DNA of 64,000 nucleotides from Valencia hispanica (Eukaryota; Chordata; Actinopteri; Cyprinodontiformes; Valenciidae). The translations under genes and the position numbers were made by a program. Below the pieces are notes generated by a model, which saw only the letters and a program-made list of their open reading frames with translations, had not been told where the DNA came from and did not search any database. Of this stretch, positions 48,201 to 58,300 are shown piece after piece; the first letter of the stretch is position 1; each line of letters opens with the position of its first letter. The stretch spans positions 35,308,349 to 35,372,348 of the forward strand of contig OY747721.1 of the NCBI GenBank assembly GCA_963556495.2, given 5' to 3'.

Positions 48201-50568
48201 TAATGTTCAGAAAGCTTTCCAAAGATTACTACCAGAGAAATCACACGATTTAGTACGTTCCCACCAATTTGAAACTATGTTGTTTCCTTAGAAATGTGGT
48301 TTGTAGCCACATCAGTAGGAAGAGGCAAAAATTCCACAGTGAGATGAAGGACGTTTCATTGCTGATGATACAAGGTAAAAATCTGACAGATTCTCAAAGG
48401 GATCAAATCGAATCTGTCTGTGTACACGTAGCCGATCACAGATTGTGCGATTCACACTACATGAACTAATTAGGGATTCGTTTTTAACATCATAACCACA
48501 AACGCAGACACAAAGTCATGTGGCTGTTTTCCATCCACACAGCTGAGGAAACAGCGTCTTCTCCGAAACATGAGGCCGTCAACATCGACACATCGGCCCG
48601 TCATGTGGCTGGCACAGAGAGATGAGGAAAGCCCCTCTAACTTCTAAATATGTCATGATTTAAACCCTTCCTGTGCAGCTCTCCCATCAACACCCTGCAG
48701 AAGAAAAGCAACCTATAGGACCGGAGTAGCTTCTTCTCCAGGTCCGCTGTGCCCCCGCAACATGGAACGTGATTTGTTTCAATAAAATGTTATTATTGGC
48801 TATCAGAGATAAGATGTTTTGTTTTTTGAAACCCTACCTCTTGTTCCTATTCACAAATACGAACTATTTGTGCAAGTCCGTCACATAAAACCATTGTATT
48901 ACAACAAAGCTTTGGGTTTCGACATGAAAATGAAAGAATTTGAAGGGCTGTGAATAGTTGTGCAAGGACACAACATACATTTGATCTAAATGTTCGGAAA
49001 CATCCAGTCCTCCCAATCTGGATCAGCCAACTGTATTTAAAGCCATGCTTAGCATCTCTTAGACTTCACTTCAGGCCATTAAAAAATAAAGAAAAAGGGG
49101 TGTCGCGTGGCGTAGTGGTTAGAGTGGGCGCCCCATGTGCAGAGGCTTTGGTCCTCGACGCGGCTGTCCCCGGTTCGAGTCCCGTCTCGGGCGACCTTTG
49201 CCGCATGTCTCTCCCCCTTCAAAACTCTGTCCACTATCAATAAAGGCCACTCAGACCCAAAAACCTTTAAAAATAAAGAAGATAAAGAATATATATATAC
49301 TATATAGAGACTGACATGTACGGTTTCAGGTGAGAGCCTGTTCTCCAGCCCAGAGGTCTGAGAACATACCAAACATATCCACAGCGAGCCAGGTTGCTAC
49401 ACTGTTGTTAGCCGTCGATGTAACAAGCTGTTTCACTCCATCACTGAAGGCGTTAGCGAAGCAGAGAGCAGACACGGCGAACACCGTAGGTATCGTTGAG
49501 TGCGTCGCTGCGCCCAGAGCGCCTCTAAAACGTGACACGACTGCAGAACCCTAAAGATGCTGATGAGTTTATACGTGAAGCAGGTTCTGTGTTAGCTGCC
49601 CTCTGCGTTCTCCGAGTTTTCTCTGTGCTCCCGCTTGGGGTTTGAGTTCCACTCAGCTCGCGGTGACTGTCGTACAAAGGCCCGGTCTGTGCTCTATAAT
49701 TCGCCATGAAAGCTGCCAAATAAGGAGCTGTGTGTGTTGTTAGGTCCATCATATATTTGGTTTGTACGGTGGCCGGGAAGTGCAAAACAAAATTACAATA
49801 ACCTAAAACACTTTTACATTTTTACCGAAACACATTTACAAGTTTACCGAAATGTGTTTCGGTAAACTTGTAAATGTGTTTTGGTAACTGCCCCTGCATG
49901 CTTTAGATGTGGTGAAGCAGGGGACATCTAAAGCATGCTGGGCAGTGTGTCTAGAGAAGCAGGGTTGGGAAATGCTAGACAAGGAAAATAAACTTGCAAA
50001 AATTTGAATGAAGAATAGTCTCTAAGAAGATTTTCAGGACCCCCCCCCCCCCCACCCCCGTCTGTGTGATTTTACTCACCGCTCCCAGCATGATGCGAAC
50101 GATGAGCCACCTGAAGGTCCAGATGCAGATGAGGGACGGGGGACAGCGGCGGGGAACCTGGGACAGAGTCCACACTGGACACAGGAAAACAGCCAGGAAG
50201 CCTGTCTCCAACAGCTGGCTCTCCCAACCTACACATAAATGTATGACGTAAAGCAGAGCGAACAATGCTTCCCAGGATTTGGCTTTGATGTCACATTCTT
50301 AATGCAGGCAGTGCACAGATTTACCACACTGGTATTTATTTTTATACTGAAGTCTATTTTTTATATTTAGAACAGAAAGCAGAGCTAAGTATCCAACCAT
50401 GTTCATGTTATTTCTTTGGTTCAGCTGCACAACAGCGGCTGACTCAGTGGTCTGTAGTTTACACTCCTACCTAATAAGTGCTCTGGATTGTTGACCCTGG
50501 TTGGAGCTTGGAGTAATTTTACGCTGAGAATTTAACACAACTATTGAATGCAACTTTAATTGTTGTGT

Positions 50569-50610
<42 letters not shown>

Positions 50611-53600
50611 TTTTTTTTTATGCCACAAAGCACCTGGATGAACCCATTCTATCATGAATGGACATGGTTTACTGAAACAGACTTAGCCTCAGCAAGTACA
50701 TTACTCCCCGTTTAGCATGTTAGCATGACATCAGCTGCTCATTAGCATGATATATTGTAAAATCTTAAACAATTGGTACAAAATAAATGATAAAAATGAT
50801 GGAGGCCTACATGAACTCTAATTTTATTGTCTCTAGGCAAAATAAAATTCCTTTAAATGCTAAGGGTGCAATATCACTATCAACAGTACTTATTAGGTGG
50901 GTTTTCTGTGTTATATTTAATATTATATTCAAGACTGGACTGGGTTTTTGTCTCGTTTTATTTGCTGCCATATATGTCAATGTATCAGAAACATATTTTA
51001 CACCCACCCCCAGTATGCTGAGAGTATAGACTTTACAGGGTGCTGCAGCATCAGAAAGGAGTAAGTTCTGCAGTTTTGTTACGATATCACTGTGTCAATT
51101 TACTTATCGTTTTTCCATATTCCGTGCTCATCTGACCATTTTGGGATTAAAGTTAAATGCCCTGTACACGCTCTATTAGTGCCCCCAAGTGGTCAACTAA
51201 ATATTAGCTGAATGAATCACAAAGTGCAGTAGTTAAGTTTAGTTTAGGGTGTCGTCAGATGGAGTCACATCAAACAGTCAGCATGCAGAGGTGATTCTTT
51301 TTTCAGTGCAGACTGAGCGTTCGCATTGTGCAGCAAGTCAGGTATACGTTTCTTTATGCAGTACTTGGGTGTAAAGAAGCTGAACAGCACACGAAATTCC
51401 CTGAAACACTGAAATATTATGCACTGATTCAGTTCAGTTTTCAATTGTAGTTAGTTTACATACACATAATGATTTAACCCAGGGCAACTTTTTTACATTT
51501 TTCTTTTTGCTTCGGTAATCATTTTGGATTGTTTAACAGAGCTTGATGCAATTCTTTGTAAGAACTTTCCTTTCTGTCTTTCTTTCTCAAATATTTGAAA
51601 TCCAATATCTATCACTTGTACTGAGATTTTTATTTATAAGGGATGCAGCTTGCTCCTCAAAACACGAAAGAAAAAAAAATAAGGAAAATGCTATTAAACC
51701 ATACATACATACATACATACGTACATAAGGTGGTGGTAAATCTGAGAGAAGAAAGTCTAAACTAAACCAAGACCTCCTTTCTCATGCTTCCAATCCACAT
51801 CTTCATTTGGAGAAGGAAAAACAAAGAAAGCCCAAGTGGAAGTAGGACGACATTTACTTACCAAAAGAGTACCTAGAACGAAAACAGAAACAAGAACATC
51901 AGAATTTATTCTCATTTGTGTGTACAATTCTAACATAGCTTAAAATGACAAAATATACTTTTTTTCTAAGGAGGCCAAGGTATAAATACACAACTTGCAG
52001 ATGAGGTGTTCCTGGACATTTTGCTTTTTAAGTTAAAATGTCATAGATCATCAAAGCTGATTTTTTTTTTCATTTAGTGTAATTACTCTTCACCACACCT
52101 GATTAAATAAAACAACTGCAGCGTCAGGAGGAAGACCTGGTTGAGATTTAGTTATATGTCATCTGTAGTGTTTGCCAGTAGTTGGCACTAGATCACATTA
52201 CTTTTCAAATGGTATTCAATAGATAAACTAATCCATTAAAACTCAACAAAGCTGGCTTTTAAAACATGCCACCGCAACTTTCCAAAGTCAAAGGCGTTGC
52301 CCACACCAGAATCATGTTGACACCACTGCAGAGCTTAGCCACTTGTGGCAGCAGTATATCTTTGTGGTTAAAAGCCCAGAAGACATAATCGCAGATTAAG
52401 TATCTTATTTGAAGTCAGGCTTGGTCTTGACCACAGTCAGAGAAAAATATTTGTTTTTTAGCTTTAAAAAAAAAGATTTGTGCTATGTGTATAAACTCAC
52501 CACAGCTGTCCCACGTTGACCAGGGAGTGGTAAAGCACCCACAGAGTCACCATGATCACCATATTAGCCGTTCCTGTCACCAGCACAAACCCTGACAACG
52601 CCATCCCTAGCAAGGCAATACAATCCAGGTTGGCGTCCATGCTGCTCCAGTCCAAGAACCAGAGAATGGAAGGCGTGTACGCCAGGGCCGCCGCGCCGAT
52701 CTTTCCTCCCACGTAGCGCTTGACACTGTTCAGGTAGCTCTTGCAGGGCATTAAGCCACTATCGCCGATCAGCTGCTTGTTCTGGTTGTAGGCGACCGTG
52801 AAGGCCACAACTAGAATAAAAATAAATATAAAAGGAAACATGAAATGAATGTAAAACTAATGATGCTTGAGAGGTGTAGCAAATTGGATACAGAACTATT
52901 TCATCTGTAAAGTTCACCTCTTGGTGTTGAATTCACAGTTAAAGACCTTACTTACTGCAGAATTCCTGGTTGTCCTTTATGCTTTTGGATGTTGGGATGT
53001 AGCTATTGTGCTTCTCTTTTTTCCCCTCTTTAGTCCTACCTGCTGCCAATGTTTAACAAGCCCTGCAACGGTGGTAACATGACTCTAGAGTACTCCTGGA
53101 CATCCTAAGGTCTACCATCGTGCTGATGAACGCCGCACCTTGAAGTCCTCCATGATATAGAAAAGACCTGCGGATCCCTTATGTGAGGCTACTTTGATGC
53201 AGAAACACTTAATTTTTTTGAAGGTAACTATCTCCAACAGAAGCACACAAAGACTCCAGGCACATGTGTACCTCTGTTTTGTTTTGGTTTTTTAGCAATC
53301 AGTCTAATGACTCAAGCTGGCCTTTTACAGTTTCACCAGTGGCAATGATATGACTGCACTGACATGAAGTCAGCTAATCATTTTGTGCAGAAATGTTTGA
53401 TGATCTACGCTAACAAAACTCGTCATAATTCACTAATATATATTTGATCACTTTGCATTGACACCTAAAAATTATTTTGATTATCACCAAGTGAAAGGAA
53501 GCTGCAAAATTGTCCAAGAGGTTAACATCAGCGTCGCTGCCAAAACTGTAACTGCTATTAATTTAGAGGGGTTTTTTCCTGATATTTATATGGCACTAGT

Positions 53601-54201
53601 GGCTTTTAATAAACAGTAGTTTGACGGGGAAGAAGGTGGGGGGAGAAGGGGAAGACATAGGCAAATGGCCCGAAACCCGGGACTCGAACCCCAGTCAACA
53701 GCCTCTGCACATGGTGCGTCCCACTCTCCAAATGACCCACACAGCGCCGTTTAGTTTAGTATTTTAAAGATACATTAAAACATAGGTAAAAAGTCCAAAA
53801 CAACATTGTATCACATGTTACAACCTGCATACATTAATTTTAATCACAGTTCTGTGTTCATAGAATACAGTAGACTTTAAAACTATAGCGCGCACGGTGC
53901 TAACATCTGGAAGAAGCTCAACGAGCAGCTTTTGCTGCTGAAACACTTACATGGTTGGGCTCTGTAGAAGCCAGAGAAACTCACCGTAGATAAAGGCGAC
54001 AGAGCGCAGCAGCACAACACGAGTGAGCCAGTAAGTCCCGGGCTGGAAGGACACAAGCTGCTTCTCTGTCTCCGAGTCCCCCCAGGGGGTGACTCCATCT
54101 TCAGAGCCGCCAGAGACTCTCTCCGTCTCCGTCCTCCTGCTCTCCACACGTCTCTTCCTCATGGAGCTTTCTCCAGCCGAAGCTGTGGCCGCCATGTTCA
54201 C
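34636..54201 (-). CDS. LMF1: LMF1, lipase maturation factor 1 (11 exons, complete)
   Basis: LMF1 is a multi-pass ER membrane protein needed to fold lipoprotein, hepatic and endothelial lipases. Exons, in transcription order: 54201-53985, 52810-52501, 51872-51862, 50228-50080, 44221-44156, 39116-38949, 38124-37944, 37223-37070, 36921-36738, 36604-36492, 34822-34636. All have GT-AG borders, and phases close to 1740 nt (579 residues plus stop; human is 567). Family motifs include [132 protein letters not shown] and, at the C-terminus, [11 protein letters not shown] and [13 protein letters not shown]. The start [10 protein letters not shown] is the first in-frame ATG; a second ATG two codons on is possible. 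Exon 3 is an 11-nt microexon. Introns 4 (5.9 kb) and 5 (5.0 kb) are full of transposons. LMF2 is excluded by the close match to remembered LMF1. Confidence 0.96.
34823..36491. other. LMF1 intron 10
   Basis: It contains degraded repeat, possibly Tc1-like, at about 34860-35220 (TTCCCACAGCAAGATGCTGC resembles an inverted Tc1 motif). The remainder, 35220-36490, holds nothing recognised. Confidence 0.4.
36929..36962. repeat. (GAGG)n tetranucleotide run at the LMF1 exon 9 acceptor
   Basis: The plus strand is GGAGGAAGGAGGGAGGGAGG and onward. On the minus strand it is a CCTC run ending seven bases before the exon 9 splice junction (36921/36922), so it forms the polypyrimidine tract. Confidence 0.9.
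37345..37560. mobile_element. Fish interspersed repeat in LMF1 intron 7
   Basis: TTGAAAAATTAGAATATCGT at one end and CAGAAAATTAGAATACTGTG at the other, with ATGATTATGGCTTACAG between. I recall this layout from fish interspersed repeats, but I cannot name the superfamily. Confidence 0.45.
38184..38876. mobile_element. MITE with about 77-bp inverted ends in LMF1 intron 6
   Basis: The left arm (38184-38260) and right arm (38800-38876) are reverse complements with scattered mismatches: AACAAACAATAACACCTG against CAGGTGCTACTGTTTGTT, and CTGTGCTCGCG against CGAGCACAG. Duplications were not resolved. The interior is AT-rich and non-coding. Confidence 0.7.
39181..39274. repeat. (TA)n microsatellite, about 47 units
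   Basis: An uninterrupted TA run in LMF1 intron 5, starting 65 bases upstream of the exon 6 acceptor in the transcribed direction. It produces spurious Ile-Tyr frames on both strands. Confidence 0.97.
39497..39910 (-). mobile_element. LINE (L2/CR1-like) 3' end, same family as 5808-6692
   Basis: AAGGCAAGGCAACTTTATTT, AGGTGCTTTACATGATTAAG, CTAAACTGATACGTTTTTAG and GCTGCTTCTCCATGTTTGGT are the reverse complement of the tail seen near 6390-6690. Only the C-terminal coding end and 3' UTR remain. It lies in LMF1 intron 5. Confidence 0.75.
39969..40183 (+). other. Short frame, possible transposon N-terminus
   Basis: From the ATG at 39969 the frame reads [20 protein letters not shown] then [16 protein letters not shown]. 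The acidic start, hydrophobic helix and basic stretch vaguely resemble N-termini of fish Harbinger-type proteins, but I cannot support an identity. It ends in a C-rich run. It lies in LMF1 intron 5. Confidence 0.2.
40506..40575 (+). mobile_element. tRNA-derived SINE fragment
   Basis: A-box-like TGGCCTGGTAGG (40512-40523) and B box GGTTCAAATCC (40556-40566) at tRNA-like spacing, followed by a T/ATTT-rich tail. It sits in LMF1 intron 5 and is not a functional tRNA by eye. Confidence 0.55.
40580..42189. other. LMF1 intron 5, no feature recognised
   Basis: Intron sequence with short, unassignable repeat-like pieces; no coding exon. Confidence 0.35.
42190..42780. repeat. G/T-rich strand-asymmetric block with a run of 22 G
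   Basis: The plus strand is very G/T-rich for about 590 bases, with 22 consecutive G at 42376-42397. The look (GGCCTGGGGTGTCTAGTGG and similar) resembles the core of the foldback element at 10324-12345, but no inverted arms are evident around it. No conserved protein is encoded. Confidence 0.5.
42975..43100. repeat. Degenerate AAGTC-rich short tandem repeat
   Basis: Repeated variants of CCAAGTCAAGTC (TGAGTCCAAGTCAAGCC, CAGTCCAAGTCAAGTC, GAGAGCAAGTC) in LMF1 intron 5. Confidence 0.5.
43426..44012 (-). mobile_element. Non-autonomous hAT element with BED finger remnant
   Basis: The duplication ATCATGTC is perfect at 43418-43425 and 44013-44020. The left end is TAGGGGTGCACCGATCCC; the right end, on the minus strand, is TGGGGTGCACCGATCCG. 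A minus-strand frame (43848-43594) has [20 protein letters not shown], the end of a BED zinc finger of ZBED type. The rest of the transposase is deleted. It lies in LMF1 intron 5, about 140 bases 3' of exon 5. Confidence 0.88.
44860..45081. mobile_element. 222-bp hAT-like MITE, first of a tandem pair
   Basis: The ends are CAGGAGTGCCCAATTCTGG and, on the minus strand, CATGGGTGTCCAATTCCTGG. The perfect 8-bp duplication TTCTAGAG lies at 44852-44859 and 45082-45089. A truncated relative is at 22917-23076. Confidence 0.9.
45090..45715 (+). mobile_element. 626-bp hAT element, second of a tandem pair
   Basis: The ends are CAGTGGTCCCCAACCCCCGG and, on the minus strand, CAGTGGTCCCAAACCTTTTT. TTCTAGAG flanks it at 45082-45089 and 45716-45723; the left copy is shared with the neighbouring MITE. 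Inside, ATG at 45317 begins [20 protein letters not shown] and runs into a possible donor GTGAGT, the usual N-terminus of a hAT transposase. The catalytic part is missing. Confidence 0.9.
46128..47923 (-). mobile_element. Tc1 element with a 0.6 kb insert
   Basis: The right end reads, on the minus strand, CTGGGGCAAAAAAAGTATTA then GGCAGCCACCAATTTTGCAA, and the left end is the matching but truncated inverse. Transposase on the minus strand: [20 protein letters not shown] then [20 protein letters not shown] (first Asp and GGG region), plus the 3' coding end near 46310-46530. An unrelated insert lies at about 47037-47635. It is the same family as 60699-62070. It is dead through stops and the insert. 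LMF1 intron 4. Confidence 0.75.
47037..47635. mobile_element. Unclassified insert within the Tc1 element
   Basis: Comparison with the copy at 60699-62070 shows Tc1 sequence on both sides, with about 600 bases of unrelated sequence replacing the N-terminal coding part. The insert starts GC-rich (AGTCAGCGCTGACTCAGCGC, itself palindromic) and turns AT-rich. No terminal repeat was identified. Confidence 0.5.
47930..49096. other. LMF1 intron 4, no feature recognised
   Basis: Intron sequence. Around 48780-48970 it looks like a decayed interspersed repeat, but I cannot assign it. Confidence 0.35.
49097..49267 (+). mobile_element. tRNA-derived SINE
   Basis: A box TGGCGTAGTGG (49108-49118), then GGGCGCCCCATGTGCAGAGG and B box GGTTCGAGTCC (49172-49182). 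The 3' part is TGCCGCATGTCTCTCCCCCT then AATAAAGGCCACTCAGACC. Flanks share an approximate duplication, TTAAAAAATAAAGAA / TTTAAAAATAAAGAA. Two more members are at 32517 and 53636, both minus. Confidence 0.82.
49823..49945. repeat. Two adjacent hairpins
   Basis: First hairpin: 30-bp arms at 49823-49852 and 49857-49886 with one mismatch and a TGTG loop (AGTTTACCGAAA / TTTCGGTAAACT). Second: arms at 49888-49910 and 49924-49945 (CATGCTTTAGATGT / ACATCTAAAGCATG). The second hairpin's right side continues as a decayed CAGTGTTTCCC-type MITE end to about 49978. LMF1 intron 4. Confidence 0.85.
50571..50607. repeat. (TA)n microsatellite
   Basis: About 18 TA units in LMF1 intron 3. Confidence 0.95.
51862..51872 (-). 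other. LMF1: LMF1 exon 3, 11-nt microexon
   Basis: On the minus strand the sequence is CTAG, then GTACTCTTTTG, then GTAAGT. It completes a Trp codon from exon 2, adds Tyr-Ser-Phe and opens a Gly codon finished by exon 4, giving the family sequence VGQLWYSFGWESQ. Without it the frame breaks. Confidence 0.9.
53636..53750 (-). mobile_element. tRNA-derived SINE, minus copy
   Basis: Reverse complement of the 49097 family: B box read as GGACTCGAACC on the plus strand (53680-53690), CCTCTGCACATGGTGCGTCC, and the head ending ACAGCGCC. It lies in LMF1 intron 1. Confidence 0.75.
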
Positions 54202-55351
54202 AGCTCCCCGTCACGTGACAAGAACGCAAGCGCAAGCGAACAACAACAAGAATAATGCTGCGACTTTTTGGGTTGTTATGAAATTACTCAAAAATGAAAA
54301 TGAAAGAACAAGACTATTTCAACTTAGTGGGCAAGATAGTACTTTGTGGTGCAGTGCACCAAACAAACAAACTGTATATATATATATATATATATATCAT
54401 AATTCTGTCAGTATTCACTTAGGGTTCCTTTACCAAGATAGTACTTTGTGCAGTGCACCACAAAGTACTATATTGCCCACTAAGTTGAAATAGTCTTGTT
54501 CTTTCTGTTGTGCTTTCATTTTCCCCGAGTAATGTTTCGAAGAGACTGATCAAAAAGCAGACTGCAGATTGCTGTATCCAAACAAATAGGGTAAAGTTGA
54601 GTGGAAGAAAAAAGTGTGATAGAAAAATGTTTATATTATTTTTATTATTGTTATCATTAATCATCATCATCATTGTAATCGTTATTATTATTATTATTAT
54701 TATAATTATATTTTGCCTGAACTGTCTATGTATTTGTTTTCAGCTACAATTCATTAGGTGATATTGCATGTATTTTATTGTTAAAATTTGTTTTAATGTA
54801 CTTTTGGGCCCCCATAGAGAAGACCTACACCTTTATATCTACAGGCTATGAGAATTATAAATGTCCACAATTAAATATAGTAAGGATAGACCAAATCTCC
54901 AGCAGAGAATACAATATATATAGTACTGTACTGCATAGTATACAGGAAAAGTTCTTCTTTTTTTGTCCAACGGTTTTAAAAGTTATGACACGATTTAAAT
55001 AAAAAGATAAAACACATACAATTAGAACTCCTTGTAAAACATTGAATTTTCTAATTCATTTGCCTATTTATTTGTTTTGCGCAGGAAGGAGGTCCCAATA
55101 TTTTTTATGCAAGCCAATAGTCCATGAGGGGCGGAGAGATTGTAGCGTTTAAAGACTTTTGTTTTTTATGAGCGTGTCAAAGCTGTGAACCATTGGGGCA
55201 GATAGCGTGAAAGGGATTGGCCATTATACCAGATCTTTTCAGTGAGGGAACCTAATTTGTTCTAGTGGAGATCAAGTCAGGACAGTGCGCCTTTACGCAC
55301 TTGCAGAGCTTTTCGGGAACTTCGTTTGCGCCAAAATCAGTCCAATAAACT
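54202..55351. promoter_or_regulatory. Divergent LMF1/SOX8 intergenic control region
   Basis: The start codons of LMF1 (minus) and SOX8 (plus) are 1150 bases apart, so both promoters are here. Near SOX8 I see CCAAT at 55114-55118, GGGGCGG at 55128-55134, and inverted CCAAT (ATTGG) at 55192-55196 and 55216-55220. There is no TATA box at a convincing place. The part next to LMF1 holds a palindromic MITE (54280-54535). Confidence 0.6.
54280..54535. mobile_element. Palindromic MITE next to the LMF1 start
   Basis: The left arm (about 54280-54360) and right arm (about 54445-54535) are near-perfect reverse complements, e.g. GACTATTTCAACTTAGTGGG against CCCACTAAGTTGAAATAGTC. The right arm has a 10-base insertion. 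The centre has a short TA run (54374-54398) and a second copy of AAGATAGTACTTTGTG. No duplication was resolved. Confidence 0.85.
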
Positions 55352-58300
55352 ATGGCCGAGGCTCAGAACTTACTGTCTGATGATCCATGTAGTCCACAGA
55401 GCAGCGACGGCTCAACGCCCCGGCATGAACTGGACCGAGAGGTCGGGAACTCTCCTGCTGGATCTGACGCGCCTCCGCTTGCCGTGACGCGCGGAGCGGA
55501 AAGCTCCATGGAGGACGAGCGGTTTCCAGCCTGCATCCGGGACGCGGTGTCGCAGGTGCTGAAAGGGTACGACTGGTCTCTGGTGTCCATGCCGAGTCAG
55601 GGGGATAGGGGTCTGAAGAGCAAACCCCACGTAAAGAGGCCGATGAACGCTTTCATGGTGTGGGCGCAGGCGGCGCGGAGGAAGCTGGCGGACCAGTATC
55701 CACATCTACACAATGCTGAACTGAGCAAGACGCTGGGCAAGCTGTGGCGGTGAGTAGCTGATTTTTGCAGAATATAGCAAAGTATGAGGAGGGATTTACA
55801 GTAGTTGTAATATTACCGGAAAAACTAAATCTATCTTTGTATGGGGCTGAACAGTAGCCACAGTAGCAGATAACAAATGTCCAACATGTCCTTTAAGAGA
55901 TCTCTGGATTCAGAGTTTGTTAGAGGGGTCATTATACAGTACATTTAGGACAGTTCTGGTTCTTCTATGGCCAGGGGCGCATCCAGAAAGTTTTCAAAGG
56001 GGTAGCCAGATGAGGCCCACTCAGTGTGCTATACCAAAACAGCAAGCAATAAAATAATTACACGGGTTTTTATTACACCATCATAAATAAAGGATTTGGC
56101 AGAATTGGTATTTCAAATTTTACACTGTAGGGTTGGCCTTTGAGACCAAACTCATTTGGCTGGGTCATTTTGGCAAATGAGAAGCGGACTTCTACCATCT
56201 AAAAACAATTCCAGTCTAAAAAAAAACTCGTAGCAGTTTATGCAAATCCTCTTTAACGAACCTTTAAATTGTTGCCACATTTGCATTGAGCAGTATTTTA
56301 CACAGCAGCCGGTCCTATTTACATGGGAAATGGAGGTAGAAGATGGTGCAACAACATGATCTGTCTGATAAAAAAAAACTAAAGTAGGGTGTAAAACGCC
56401 TGTTTTCCACATACTAAAACTCAGCTGATTTGATAGTGAGGTCATTCAAGCAAAAAAGTGTGAATAATTTAAATCTTTATTACATGGTTCGATTTAAAGG
56501 TTTCAGTTGAAAAAGAACGGAAGCCGAATGTATTTTAGTTTCAGGCAGAACCTTCAGTCTGTGTTTTTAGACTTAAAGATGTCATGTTGTACAGAAAGTC
56601 AGGGGACTTTTTGTTGGAACAAAATAACTATTACAAGTGAATTCATTGATTTTTAAAGAGCCACGGCACTCGCCAAACATTTGCTGAAAACTTGAACGAC
56701 AATATCCCCCAAAATGTTACTACTCAGCAGTTTTCAGGTGTTTTTGCTTTCCAAGCGTTTCTATGTAAATTGAGGCACATACGTTACCGTACAATCTTTT
56801 ATCTTGCATACATAATCTTGGTATGACTTGAAATTAATTTTATTGCTCTTTTAGTGAAATCATTTATATATAAACTCTTGGATAGTTTTTTAACATACCT
56901 AGTTATATGTGGCATAAAATGATGATTTTAATCCTAAAAATAAAGGTTACTTGTTTAAAAAAACCATCTAATGTCTTGTAAGACTTTTCCTGACAAACAA
57001 CTGAATTTTAAACAAGATTTTCACTCAGAAGACGACGCTGTATAATATTTTTTCTGTCTGTATTGACTTTATCACCAATTCTTTGGTGAAAGTATGAATG
57101 TTGAACGCTAACGCTAGCTTGCCCTAACAAGTTTTTAAAGGTCACAAAGAAAGTAGCCTACCAAGAACTAGGCATGGGCTGGTGTGCAATTTTAATAATA
57201 AGTAAAAACATAATTCAGTGTATCACTTTATGTAGATTTTTTTTTACCAATATTGATCCTACTGCTAGTAAAATTATCTAAAAATATTGTTATCATAATG
57301 TTATCTATGAAATGTATTGCTATTTTGATTTTGAAACAGGGATTTTAATATTTTGTACACACCCTCTACATGTAGCAGCAGGTTTCAGATGCTTATTACA
57401 CAGAATATTATTCTTTTTTTATTTATTCTGGTCTCTATAAAGTTACACAAGTCTAATATGTTGATATTAGCTGGTTAATTAGTCAGGCTATCTGCCCTGG
57501 CTGAGTCTGCAGTCAGCTCCTGAACAGACGTTAGCCTGATTAGAGTTATTGGTGTTGCTCCTTGGTGTTTGCTAACTGGCAGTGCACAGCAACAAGTTGA
57601 GTAGGGGTTGTGGAAAGGACTACTTCCTGCTCCATACAGACGGGAAAAAAACCATGATCACGCTGACATGTTTTCTAGCACCTTGGTTAAAAGACTTTGA
57701 ATGTATGATGGAATATATTTCAAACACTTAGCTGTAATTCTAGTACCAGGTTTTGTCTTTTCTAAACCTGAGGTAATGCTTAGCCCACTTTGAAGTGAAA
57801 ATGCCTTATAAAGTCACTTCTTCCTGCCTTTGTCAGGCTTCTCTCTAAAACAGAAAGGCGACCATTTGTTGAGGAGGCTGAAAGGTTGAGACTGCAACAC
57901 AAGAGAGACTATCCAGACTACAAGTACCAGCCTCGAAGACGCAAAAGTGCTAAACCGGGCCAAGGGGACCCGAGACCTGGCCTGATCCAACAACAGCACC
58001 ACCAGCAGCAGCAGGGCACTTATAAGACAGAAGCTGGGTTGTCTCGGCTGGGTGGCATAGGAGATGCACTGACGCATTGCCATCCAGACAGGCCAGGTGA
58101 TGAGATTAGAAAACCTCAGCAGGTACAATCTTTCAAGTAAGGTGAAAAAAAACCCTGAATGTTGTCTTTTTTGTTTTTAGGTCACCCTCATGGTCCTCCA
58201 ACACCTCCGACTACCCCTAAAATTGAGCTCCAAGTGGGGAACAAGCATGAGGGCCAACGTCCTGTTGACGGAAGGTCTGCTATTCATTCCAACCGAAACA

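Noticed and set aside
55363..55705. Minus-strand frames opposite SOX8 exon 1
   Set aside because: GC-rich shadow of the SOX8 coding frame.
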